Positions 8,601-15,195 of a stretch of 20,165 nucleotides of DNA are shown here, piece by piece. This stretch comes from DATCSE01 sp036568605. GTDB lineage: Bacteria; Pseudomonadota; Gammaproteobacteria; Burkholderiales; Burkholderiaceae_C. Each line of letters opens with the position of its first letter. Position 1 is the stretch's first letter. Position numbers and translations under genes: made by a program. Where the stretch lies: NCBI GenBank assembly GCA_036568605.1, contig DATCSE010000488.1:1-20165 (forward strand), written 5' to 3'. A model generated the notes under the pieces. It was not told the origin of the DNA and ran no database searches. It worked only from the letters and a program-made list of their open reading frames with translations.

Positions 8601-8999
8601 GCGCTCGCAACGGTGGACCTCGCGCTGGCCCAATGCGAACAAGCGCCGCAAGGCTGGTGTGACGCCGAGCTGTGGCGCGTGCGCGCAACGCTGCAGCGCG
8701 ACCGGGACGAAGCCGTGCGCTGCCTGGAGCGGGCTCTGACGCTCGCCCGCATGCGCGGCGCGAAGCTGTGGGAGTTGCGCGCAGCCGTGAGCCTGGCCCG
8801 GCTGTGGATGGACGACGCGGCCGACGCGCGGGCCGCGGACTTGCTGCGCCCGATCTGCAGGGAGTTCGAGGGACCGAACACGCGCGACATGGTCGAGGCC
8901 CGTGCGCTGCTCGAACAGCTGGATGGGCGTGCATCGCCCGAAGCGGCGCGGTCCGCGTCGCCGATGCCGAACTCGCCGGCCGCTACTGGTAAACCATAG
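5643..8999 (+). CDS. SAM / degenerate class III cyclase / AAA ATPase / TPR multidomain protein
   Basis: This 1118-residue protein has, in order, a SAM domain (about 1-60: WLRELGLEDYVEPFRDNDVD...LVDIGVKSIGHRRRLL), a class III nucleotidyl-cyclase-like domain (about 85-260), an AAA/STAND-type ATPase (Walker A GEAGIGKS 310-317, Walker B LLLVVEDAHW with Asp442), and a long helical TPR-like C-terminus (about 640-1090). The order matches a family of large soluble proteins annotated as adenylate/guanylate cyclases, common in Bradyrhizobium and Burkholderiales. Here the cyclase site looks broken: the first metal Asp of the usual FCDLVG motif is Gln93 (YCQLVD), the substrate Lys of VAKYMGDG is Asn131 (VANFYGDC), and the Asp/Glu before PN is Leu207 (VGLAPN). 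Asp135, Asn210 and Arg214 remain. The ATPase motifs are intact, so it may act as an NTP-driven sensor rather than a cyclase. Start 5643 gives a complete SAM domain; its ribosome-binding site is weak. Confidence 0.88.
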   Translation: MDVAAWLRELGLEDYVEPFRDNDVDADTLGRLTERDLVDIGVKSIGHRRRLLAAITRLGESPRPATAASAEPGLASPSPAQAEQRQMTVLYCQLVDAAEGGSDPETLRDTIRGFHQTCTALVAEYDGHVANFYGDCMLAYFGWPRAHEDDAERAVRAGLALVDRIRTRLHDGSGEPIHARVGISTGTVVVGDLIREGPAQRQSAVGLAPNVGARVLDLAGTGRVVVDELTCRLLGPGFAVHPLGRHALKGVDQPMAAYEIRGEPALDSGFESRGQQALATMVGRDQELALLLQRWAQVCSGEGTAVLLVGEAGIGKSRIARALLDACATQPHWPLRWQCSPYHTGSALWPVIQRLAHEAGMLAQDTTDTALDKLEALALANRQALADEAAALYAKLLGLDGSQRYGPLEMTPQMLRERTLELMAEQLFDLASQRPLLLVVEDAHWIDPTTLELIERCLEQIEHRRMLILITSRPDNQPVLAAHASVTRLSLNRLGRASVESIAARLAGSHLQAPTLATIVAQADGVPLFVEELTKAVLETGEAAVPASLQGSLMARLDRIPEVKEIAQIAACIGREFDQALLLQIAERPDAVAPALEQLVAAELIFRRGGRVNPRFVFKHALLQEAAYDSLLRRRRQALHARILQALEEPGQTPHEILAHHAERAGRIDQAIACWGRAGDAALAKSAYAEAADDLQRAIRLIADQTDGVDRRGRELELQAQLGLCHMGFHGSGSELTQRAYSRAHALLDAEPGTGRRLRQRVHYGLWASRFDRSDLNAALQLATAALAAEKADGTAESVQFAHRLLATSLALRGDFDRAQDHFDCAMALTDSARRSELSAQFGFDPAIATLYYYAWASAIQGHVKRSDELAARTESLCDGQPQVFTRTHAHLLLALRAASLRDEAAVARHAEALADLGARHGVSRYDGYVDVLGNWDAIVREPTDRVVSIYRRGIDRLDTLATRVWVPFFMGRLATGLAAAGRQDEALATVDLALAQCEQAPQGWCDAELWRVRATLQRDRDEAVRCLERALTLARMRGAKLWELRAAVSLARLWMDDAADARAADLLRPICREFEGPNTRDMVEARALLEQLDGRASPEAARSASPMPNSPAATGKP

Positions 9000-9004
9000 A
9001 TCGG

Positions 9005-9040
9005 CAATTGGTCGACCACTTTAAACTGGTTGACCAATTG
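9005..9040. promoter_or_regulatory. Paired GntR-family operator upstream of the hexuronate operon
   Basis: CAATTGGTCGACCA (9005-9018) and TGGTTGACCAATTG (9027-9040) are inverted copies with one mismatch, separated by the AT-rich 8-mer CTTTAAAC. Each arm also holds its own TGGTnnACCA dyad, which fits the TnGTnnnACnA type of site bound by FadR-subfamily GntR regulators (established knowledge). The array ends 9 bp before the regulator ATG at 9050, so binding would block transcription start or early elongation. Autoregulation by the downstream protein is inferred. Confidence 0.8.
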
Positions 9041-9049
9041 ATCCGATCC

Positions 9050-9775
9050 ATGGCTGAAACCCTCGTCTCGCCCGCCCTGGTCGTCGACCCGCCAGCCGAC
9101 CGCTCCTACCAGAAGTTGGCGACCCAGATTGCCGACCTGATCACCAGCGGCGAGCTCGAAGTTGGCGCACGCCTTCCCTCTGAGCGCTCACTAGCGGAAA
9201 GATTTGACGTCAGCCGCACGCTGGTGCGGGAGGCGATCATCGTGCTGGAGATCCAGGGCCTGGTCGAGGTGCGAGGCGGTTCGGGCCTTTACGTGGCGGC
9301 GCAGGCCAACGCGGCCAGCCGGTCGACCACTTTCACGCCGCCGGCCGGCCCCGGCCCGTTCGAGCTGCTGCGGGCGCGTTGCCTGATCGAGTCCGAGGTC
9401 GCGGCGGTGGCCGCCGAAACCCGCCAGGACGGCGACCTCGACCGCCTGGTCGCCGCGCTCGCCGCGATGCGCGAACACCTGCACGACAAGGCCGCGAACG
9501 AGGCCGCGGATCGGCTGTTCCACCTGCGCATTGCCGAGGCCACCGGCAACTCGGTGCTGCAGCAGATGGTCACCGCGCTGTGGGACCACACGAAGGCCCC
9601 GATCTGGTCGCAGCTCGAGTCTCACTTCCACACGCCGGCGCTGCGCCAGGCCTCGCAGGACGATCACCAGCGCATCTTCACCGCGCTGCTCGACCGCGAC
9701 GCGGCCGGCGCACGCGCCGCGATGCGCGCGCACATCGAGCGCGTGATCGTCGAGTTCGCGCAGGCGTGGCGCTGA
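9050..9775 (+). CDS. GntR-family (FadR/FCD) transcriptional regulator of the hexuronate operon
   Basis: This 241-residue repressor has a winged helix at about 18-85 (YQKLATQIADLITSGELEVGARLPSERSLAERFDVSRTLVREAIIVLEIQGLVEVRGGSGLYV) and an all-helical FCD effector domain at about 103-235. Asp154 and His158 (DRLFH), His206 (DDHQRI) and His228 (MRAHIE) match the metal ligands of FCD domains. UxuR/ExuR, which respond to hexuronates, belong to this class, and the three genes downstream are hexuronate enzymes, so it probably derepresses manD-uxuB in response to a uronate or aldonate. A TTG start at 9008 would be in frame but lies inside the operator; ATG 9050 is preferred. The C-terminal stop is 111 bp before manD, with a repeat in between. 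I saw no second paired operator before manD, so one promoter may serve all four genes. Confidence 0.92.
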   Translation: MAETLVSPALVVDPPADRSYQKLATQIADLITSGELEVGARLPSERSLAERFDVSRTLVREAIIVLEIQGLVEVRGGSGLYVAAQANAASRSTTFTPPAGPGPFELLRARCLIESEVAAVAAETRQDGDLDRLVAALAAMREHLHDKAANEAADRLFHLRIAEATGNSVLQQMVTALWDHTKAPIWSQLESHFHTPALRQASQDDHQRIFTALLDRDAAGARAAMRAHIERVIVEFAQAWR

Positions 9776-9791
9776 TCGAGCCGCTCCCAAC

Positions 9792-9862
9792 CCGTTCGGG
9801 CTGAACCTGTCGAAGCCTTGCCGGCGCACCTCCACGACGCTTCGACCAGCTCAGCGCGACGG
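9792..9862. repeat. Intergenic inverted repeat (CTTCGACA..GCTC family), copy 2
   Basis: The left arm at 9792-9815 (CCGTTCGGGCTGAAC..TGTCGAAG) is inverted at 9840-9862 (CTTCGACCAGCTCAGCGCG..CGG). It is the same element as at 4325-4389 with more divergence between arms and a 24-nt loop. It lies inside the presumed gntR-manD transcript, where the hairpin could reduce read-through or protect RNA ends. Confidence 0.72.
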
Positions 9863-9886
9863 ACCTGGACCTACACCGCGACCCTC

Positions 9887-11098
9887 ATGAAGATCACGAG
9901 CGCCAAAGTCATCGTCTGCTGCCCCGGCCGCAACTTCGTCACGCTGAAGATCGAGACCGACCAGGGCCTCACCGGCCTCGGCGACGCCACGCTGAACGGC
10001 CGCGAACTCGCGGTCGCCGCGTACCTGACCGAGCATGTGATCCCGTGCCTGATCGGCCGGGATGCACACCAGATCGAGGACATCTGGCAGTACCTCTACA
10101 AGGGCGCGTACTGGCGCCGCGGGCCGGTGACGATGAGCGCGATCGCCGCAGTCGACACGGCGCTGTGGGACCTGAAGGCCAAGGCCGCGAACCTGCCGCT
10201 GTACCAGCTGCTCGGCGGCAAGAGCCGCACCGGCGTGCTGGTCTACGGCCACGCGAACGGCCGCGACATCGAACAGACGGTCGACGAGGTGCTGCGCTAC
10301 AAGGAGCAGGGCTACCAAGCGATCCGCGCGCAGAGCGGCGTGCCGGGGCTCGAGAAGGTCTACGGCGTCGGCCGCGGCACGATGTTCTACGAGCCGGCCG
10401 ATGCCGACCTGCCGAGCGAGCACGACTGGTCCACGACCAAATACCTGAACCACACGCCGAAGCTGTTCGACGCGGTGCGCAGCGCGGTCGGCCCCGACAT
10501 CCACCTGCTGCACGACGTGCACCACCGCCTCACGCCGATCGAGGCCGGCCGCCTCGGCAAGGCGCTCGAGCCGTTCAACCTGTTCTGGATGGAGGACGCG
10601 ACGCCGGCCGAGAACCCGGAGGCGTTCCGATGGATCCGCCAGCACACGACGACGCCGCTCGCGGTCGGCGAGATCTTCAACACGATCTGGGACTGCAAGG
10701 ACCTGATCGAGAACCAGCTGATCGACTACATCCGCACGACCGTCGTGCATGCCGGCGGCATCACGCACCTGCGGCGCATCGCCGACCTCGCGTCGCTGTA
10801 CCAGGTGCGCACCGGCTGCCACGGCGCGACCGACCTCTCGCCGGTGTGCATGGGCGCGGCGCTGCACTTCGACCTGTGGGTGCCGAACTTCGGCATCCAG
10901 GAGTACATGCGCCACACCGACGAGACCGATGCGGTGTTCCCGCATGCCTACACGTTCGCCGACGGGATGCTGTATCCCGGGGACGTGCCCGGCCACGGCG
11001 TCGAGATCGACGAGGCGCTGGCCGCGAAGTACCCGTACCAGCGCGCGTACCTGCCGGTGAACCGGCTGCAGCACGACGGGACGTTGTGGAGTTGGTGA
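9887..11098 (+). CDS. manD: D-mannonate dehydratase, enolase superfamily
   Basis: ManD removes water from D-mannonate to give 2-keto-3-deoxy-D-gluconate, using Mg2+, in the cytoplasm (EC 4.2.1.8). The 403 residues align without gaps, as far as I can judge from memory, with the characterised Novosphingobium enzyme: MKIT..VI..CPGRNFVTLKIETDQG, GDATLNGREL, DIWQY..YWRRGPVTM, YGHANG, AVGEIFNTIWD and VRTGCHGATDLSPV. Metal ligands Asp210, Glu236 and Glu262 are present, with the catalytic pair Tyr159 and His212, plus Arg147 and His312. Ala314 is, as I recall, the residue type of the efficient mannonate dehydratases, while a proline there marks weak or gluconate-active ones. ATG 9887 gives the canonical MKIT start; a longer frame from 9818 would read through the repeat. 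It replaces the unrelated UxuA dehydratase and lies 13 nt before uxuB. Confidence 0.95.
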   Translation: MKITSAKVIVCCPGRNFVTLKIETDQGLTGLGDATLNGRELAVAAYLTEHVIPCLIGRDAHQIEDIWQYLYKGAYWRRGPVTMSAIAAVDTALWDLKAKAANLPLYQLLGGKSRTGVLVYGHANGRDIEQTVDEVLRYKEQGYQAIRAQSGVPGLEKVYGVGRGTMFYEPADADLPSEHDWSTTKYLNHTPKLFDAVRSAVGPDIHLLHDVHHRLTPIEAGRLGKALEPFNLFWMEDATPAENPEAFRWIRQHTTTPLAVGEIFNTIWDCKDLIENQLIDYIRTTVVHAGGITHLRRIADLASLYQVRTGCHGATDLSPVCMGAALHFDLWVPNFGIQEYMRHTDETDAVFPHAYTFADGMLYPGDVPGHGVEIDEALAAKYPYQRAYLPVNRLQHDGTLWSW

Positions 11099-11111
11099 GC
11101 GAGGACCGGCG

Positions 11112-12551
11112 ATGACGACAGCGATGACCCCGGCCGCACTGCCGCGGCTGAACGCGACGACCGCGCCTGCGGCGCCGTACGACCGTACGCGACTCGAGCA
11201 CGGCATCGTGCACCTGGGCGTCGGCGCGTTTCAGCGCGCCCACATGGCGCAGGCGACCGATGCGGCGATCGCCGCCGACGCCGACCTGCGTTGGGGCATC
11301 GTCGGCGTCTCGCTGCGCAGCGCCGAGACACACGATGCACTCGCGCCGCAGGACGGGCTGTACACGCTCGCGATCCGCGACGCCGACGAACGCGGCACAC
11401 CGCGCGAGCGGCTGCAGGTGATCCATTGCCTGTGCGAGCTGCTGGTCGCGCCCGACGGGCCGCGCGCGGTGCACGAGCGCATCGCCGCGGCGGCGACCCG
11501 CATCGTCAGCCTGACCGTCACCGAGAAGGGCTACCTGGCCACCGAGCACGGCAGCACGCTGGACACGCTGGCCCGCGGCCTCGCGCTGCGCCGCCAGCAC
11601 GGGGAAGCGGGGGTCACGCTGCTGTCGCTGGACAACCTGCCGGGCAACGGCCAGGTGCTGCGCGAGCGGCTGCTTGCGCATGTGCGTGGGCACGATCCTG
11701 CACTCGCCGACTGGATCGAATCGCACTGCAGCTTCCCGTGCTCGATGGTGGACCGCATCGTCCCGCGCACGACCGATGCCGACCGCGAACGCATCTCGGC
11801 GCACCTCGGACTGGTCGATGCGTGGCCGGTGGTCGGCGAGCCGTTCTTCGATTGGGTCATCGAGGATGACTTCGCGGCCGGCCGCCCCGCCTGGCAGCAC
11901 GGGGGCGCGCGTTTCGTCGCCGACGCGAAGCCGTTCGAGACGCTGAAGCTGCGCATGGTCAACGGCAGCCACTCGGCGCTCGCGTACCTGGGCGCGATGG
12001 CCGGCTGGCGCACCGTCGACGTCGCGATCGCGCAACCGGCGCTGCGCGCCTACCTCGACGCGCTGCTGCGCGACGAGATCGCGACCACGTTGCCGGCGCT
12101 GCCCGGGCTCGACATCGCCGACTACCGCATCCGGTTGCTGCAACGTTATGCGAACCCCGCGCTGCAGCACCGCACCGCGCAGATCGCGATGGACGGCTCG
12201 CAGAAGCTGCCGCAGCGGCTGCTGAACACCGTGCGCGAGCGGCTCGCGGCGGGCCAGCCGATCGCGCGCCTCGGACTCGCGGTGGCCGCGTGGATCCACT
12301 ACCTGCGCGGCCGCGACGAAACCGGCCAGGCCCATGAGATCGCCGACCCGCTCGCGCCGCAACTCGCGCTGGCACTGCGCGAGGCCGAGGCCGCCCCCGA
12401 TCCCGCCGCGGCGTTCCTCGCGGCGCCGGCACTGGCACCGGTGTTCGGCACCGACCTCGCCCACGACCCGCGGTTCGCGCGCGCCGTCTCGCAGGCGCTG
12501 GGCTCGCTGCGCGCGCACGGCGTGCAGGCGACGCTCGCCGCGTGGGCCTGA
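11112..12551 (+). CDS. uxuB: D-mannonate oxidoreductase (fructuronate reductase)
   Basis: This 479-residue member of the polyol-specific long-chain dehydrogenases probably interconverts D-fructuronate and D-mannonate with NAD(H) (EC 1.1.1.57). The nucleotide-binding start is at 31-44 (GIVHLGVGAFQRAH). The catalytic motif K-x4-N-x2-H is Lys279, Asn284 and His287 in KLRMVNGSHSALAYLG. The TEKGY and DNLPGNG segments seen here are typical of the family. GAGGA at 11101-11105 precedes the ATG by 6 nt. Mannitol, arabinitol and altronate dehydrogenases share the fold, so sequence alone does not fix the substrate; being directly after manD, whose substrate UxuB makes, is strong evidence for fructuronate reductase. 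Confidence 0.9.
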   Translation: MTTAMTPAALPRLNATTAPAAPYDRTRLEHGIVHLGVGAFQRAHMAQATDAAIAADADLRWGIVGVSLRSAETHDALAPQDGLYTLAIRDADERGTPRERLQVIHCLCELLVAPDGPRAVHERIAAAATRIVSLTVTEKGYLATEHGSTLDTLARGLALRRQHGEAGVTLLSLDNLPGNGQVLRERLLAHVRGHDPALADWIESHCSFPCSMVDRIVPRTTDADRERISAHLGLVDAWPVVGEPFFDWVIEDDFAAGRPAWQHGGARFVADAKPFETLKLRMVNGSHSALAYLGAMAGWRTVDVAIAQPALRAYLDALLRDEIATTLPALPGLDIADYRIRLLQRYANPALQHRTAQIAMDGSQKLPQRLLNTVRERLAAGQPIARLGLAVAAWIHYLRGRDETGQAHEIADPLAPQLALALREAEAAPDPAAAFLAAPALAPVFGTDLAHDPRFARAVSQALGSLRAHGVQATLAAWA

Positions 12552-12598
12552 CCCGGCTCGCCGCACGCGTCCTCGCAGGCCTTCAACTCGTCACTGCC

Positions 12599-13657
12599 AT
12601 GGTCCAACCCGTCGCCGCCGACAGCATCCCCTGCCCCGCCGAGCGCCTGATCGAATGGGGCACGGCCTGCCTGAGCGCCGTCGGGGTCGGACCCGCCGAT
12701 GCTCGGCTGGTCGCCGGGAGCCTCGTCCAGACCAACCTCTGGGGCATCGATTCGCACGGCATCGCGCGGCTCACGCACTACCTGAACCGCATCGTGCACG
12801 GTTCGATCAAGGCCGCGCCGAACATCGTGGTCACGTCCAGCGGACCGTGCACCGCGCGGGTCGCCGGCGACCAGGGGCTGGGCATCGTCGTCGCGCACCG
12901 GGCGATGGAGGTCGCGATGGTGAAGGCGCGCGCCAACGGCATCGGCGCCGTCGGCGTCGCCGATTCGTCGCACTGCGGCGCGATCGGGCTGTACGCGCGC
13001 AGCGCGGCACGCGCCGGGCTGATCGGCATCGCGTTCACGCACTCCGACAAGATCGCCGCCCCGCATGGCGGGCATCAGCCGTTCCTCGGCACGAATCCGA
13101 TCGCGATGGCGTTCCCGCGCGAGGGCAGCGAGCCCGTGTGCTTGGACATGGCGACGACGCCGATCCCGTGGAACCGCGTGATGAACGCTAGGCGCGAGGG
13201 CCATGAACTCCCGCCAGACGTGGCCGTCGATGCGAGCGGCGCCCCGACCACCGACGCGCATGCCGCCGCCGCGCTGCGCCCGCTCGGCGGCCTCGAATAC
13301 GGGCACAAGGGCTACGGGCTCGCGCTGGTGGTCGAGCTGCTGTGCGGCCCGCTGAACGGCAATCTCTGGGGCCCGCAGATCGGCCCGATGTACGCCGAGC
13401 TCGCCCGCCCGCGTCGGATCGGCGCGTTCTTCATCGCGATCGATCCGGCGCGCTTTGCCGGTGGCGCGACGTTTGCCGCATCGGTCGAGCAGATCGCCCG
13501 CGCGCTGGCCGCCCAGCCGGGGCAGGTGCTGATGCCCGGAGACCCCGAGCTTGCCGAAGAGCGCCGCCGCCGCGCCGACGGCATTCCGATCGAGCCGGGG
13601 CTGCGCGACGAGATGCGCGCGTGGAGCGAGCGACTGAAGGTGCCGCCGCCGCTGTGA
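12599..13657 (+). CDS. Ldh2/malate dehydrogenase family NAD(P)-dependent oxidoreductase
   Basis: This 352-residue enzyme belongs to the malate/L-lactate/ureidoglycolate/2,3-diketo-L-gulonate reductase family, which reduces 2-oxo acids or the reverse with NAD(P)H through a non-Rossmann fold. The signature GIDSHGIAR is at 49-57, with His53 the likely catalytic base by analogy with YiaK. ADSSHCGAIG (121-130) replaces the usual NSNHFG, and GGHQPFLGTNPIA is the dinucleotide-binding stretch. The C-terminal GLEYGHKGYGLAL is also typical. A GTG at 12542 overlapping uxuB is open in frame, but the ATG at 12599 gives the usual N-terminal length. Because it follows manD-uxuB by 47 nt on the same strand, a role with a sugar-derived 2-oxo or aldonic acid is likely (inference). 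Which of the family's reactions it performs cannot be told from sequence. Confidence 0.88.
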   Translation: MVQPVAADSIPCPAERLIEWGTACLSAVGVGPADARLVAGSLVQTNLWGIDSHGIARLTHYLNRIVHGSIKAAPNIVVTSSGPCTARVAGDQGLGIVVAHRAMEVAMVKARANGIGAVGVADSSHCGAIGLYARSAARAGLIGIAFTHSDKIAAPHGGHQPFLGTNPIAMAFPREGSEPVCLDMATTPIPWNRVMNARREGHELPPDVAVDASGAPTTDAHAAAALRPLGGLEYGHKGYGLALVVELLCGPLNGNLWGPQIGPMYAELARPRRIGAFFIAIDPARFAGGATFAASVEQIARALAAQPGQVLMPGDPELAEERRRRADGIPIEPGLRDEMRAWSERLKVPPPL

Positions 13658-13688
13658 AGGCGGCAGCGCCGCGTCGGATTCCTGCATC

Positions 13689-13817
13689 AAATCCTGCGAT
13701 TGCAGGATTTCCGGCGTGCCGGCAATCTGCCGGAAGAAAAATCCTGCAATCGCAGGAATCGGTTGCCGAACCGACCCGTGACGGTCCTGCGCACCATCCG
13801 GCACCTCGTGGTGCCGG
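13689..13817. repeat. Hairpin cluster in the convergent intergenic region
   Basis: Several dyads are packed together. AAATCCTGC and GCAGGATTT (13689-13710) flank a 4-nt loop. TTCCGGC pairs with GCCGGAA (13709-13735). AAATCCTGCAATCGCAGGA (13739-13757) is the exact reverse complement of 13692-13710. TCGGTT-GCCG-AACCGA spans 13759-13774, and CCGGCACC-TCGT-GGTGCCGG spans 13798-13817. A smaller GGCGC-GAT-GCGCC follows at 13847-13859. The block lies between the stops of the Ldh2-family gene and dctM and probably ends transcription from both sides. Whether the CCTGC/GCAGG element is a dispersed repeat cannot be seen from one window. Confidence 0.75.
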
Positions 13818-13872
13818 AGATGCTCGCTCGCGTCGCGCCGCACTGAGGCGCGATGCGCCGATAGGCGTCAGC

Positions 13873-15195
13873 TCAGCGCTGGATCAGATGCGGCAGCCAG
13901 AGCGACAAGGTCGGCCAGTACGTCACGACGACCAGGAACCCGATCATCGTCAGCAGCCACGGCGCGACCGCGACGGTCAGCTCGGTGATGCCCATCTTCG
14001 TGATGCCCGACGCGACGTACAGGTTCAGGCCCACCGGGGGATGGCACAGCCCGACCTCCATGTTGACCGCCATCAGGATGCCGAAGTGCACCGGGTCCAC
14101 GCCCAGCTTGACCGCAACCGGGAACAGGATGGGTGCCATGATCAGCACGATCGCCGCCGGGTCCATGAAGTTGCCGGCCGCGAGCAGGATCACGTTGACC
14201 AGCAGCAGGAACACCACGAGCCCGAAGCCCTGGCTGGTCATCCACGCGGCCATCGCCTGCGGGATCTGCTCGGAGGTCATCAGGAAGCTGAACAGCACCG
14301 CGTTGGTCACGATGTACAGCAGCATCGAGCTCATCGCCGCCGCGCTCTTCAGCGACTTGGGCACGTCCTTGAGCTTCAGGTCCTTGTAGACGAAGACCGA
14401 GATGAAGAACGCGTAGACCGCGGCCATCGCGGCCGCCTCGGTGGGCGTGAAGATGCCGCTGTAGATGCCGCCGATCACGACGACGATCAGAAGCAGGCCC
14501 CACACGCTCTCGCGGAACGCGCGCCAGCGCTCGCCCCAGGTGGCTCGCGGCATGCGCGGGTAGTCGAACTTCTTTGCGCGGAACCAGGTCGTGAGCCCGA
14601 GCAGCACCGACAGCGTCAGCCCCGGCACGATGCCGGCGAGGAACAGCTGCCCGACCGAGGCCGAGCCGACCGCCTCGCCATGCGGCCCGGTCGCGTTCAT
14701 GCCGGCGGTCGCGATCGAGTACATCACCAGGTTGATCGACGGCGGGAACAGGATGCCCAGCGCGCCCGAGGTCGCGATCACGCCGGCGCCGAAGCGTTTC
14801 GGGTAGCCCTGCTTGACCATCGCCGGCAGCATGATGGAGCCGACCGCGACGACGGTCGCGACCGACGAGCCCGAGATCGCCGCGAACAGCGCGCACGCCA
14901 TCACGCCGGCCAGGCCCATGCCGCCGTACCAGTGGCCGATCATCGACGTGCAGAAGTTGATCATCCGCCGAGCGACGCCGCCGTGCGTCAGGAAGTTGCC
15001 GGCCAGGATGAAGAACGGGATCGCCATGATCTCGAACTTCTCGATGCCGGTGAACAGCTTCAGTGCGACCGACTCGATCGGCACCTGCGTCATCGTGAAC
15101 AGGAAGGTCAGCACCGTCAGGCCGAGCGAGATGCTGATCGGCATGCCGGTCAGCATCAGCACCAGCAGCAGCACGAAGATGATGATCGTGTTCAC
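13873..15195 (-). CDS. dctM: TRAP C4-dicarboxylate transporter, large permease DctM
   Basis: This is the large membrane subunit of a tripartite ATP-independent periplasmic transporter; it carries the Na+-driven transport path. The 440 residues are very hydrophobic, with about a dozen membrane segments. Family motifs include GMPISISLGL near the start, IPFFILAGNFL, SSVATVVAVGSIMLPAM, LGILFPPSINLVMYS, GIFTPTEAAA and a late VGLCHPPVGLNLYVASG. The start is GTG at 15195, overlapping the dctQ stop as GTGA, with GAGGAG upstream; this implies translational coupling so that DctQ and DctM form in equal amounts. It is the last gene of dctPQM and converges on the Ldh2-family gene. Confidence 0.95.
   Translation of the reverse strand: MNTIIIFVLLLVLMLTGMPISISLGLTVLTFLFTMTQVPIESVALKLFTGIEKFEIMAIPFFILAGNFLTHGGVARRMINFCTSMIGHWYGGMGLAGVMACALFAAISGSSVATVVAVGSIMLPAMVKQGYPKRFGAGVIATSGALGILFPPSINLVMYSIATAGMNATGPHGEAVGSASVGQLFLAGIVPGLTLSVLLGLTTWFRAKKFDYPRMPRATWGERWRAFRESVWGLLLIVVVIGGIYSGIFTPTEAAAMAAVYAFFISVFVYKDLKLKDVPKSLKSAAAMSSMLLYIVTNAVLFSFLMTSEQIPQAMAAWMTSQGFGLVVFLLLVNVILLAAGNFMDPAAIVLIMAPILFPVAVKLGVDPVHFGILMAVNMEVGLCHPPVGLNLYVASGITKMGITELTVAVAPWLLTMIGFLVVVTYWPTLSLWLPHLIQR

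Noticed and set aside
9008..9049. TTG start for the GntR regulator 14 codons upstream
   Set aside because: These codons are the operator palindrome itself; the ATG at 9050 gives a normal N-terminus before the winged helix.
10761..12566. A 601-codon minus-strand frame opposite uxuB and manD
   Set aside because: It lies entirely over two well-supported enzymes on the plus strand and contains no recognisable domain.
12542..12601. GTG start for the Ldh2-family gene overlapping the end of uxuB, with a short hydrophobic stretch
   Set aside because: The extra 19 residues could look like a leader peptide, but family members are cytoplasmic and begin near the ATG at 12599.
13689..13817. CRISPR-like array in the repeated CCTGC/GCAGG region
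   Set aside because: Only two full palindrome copies occur, in opposite orientations, without regular spacers or cas genes.
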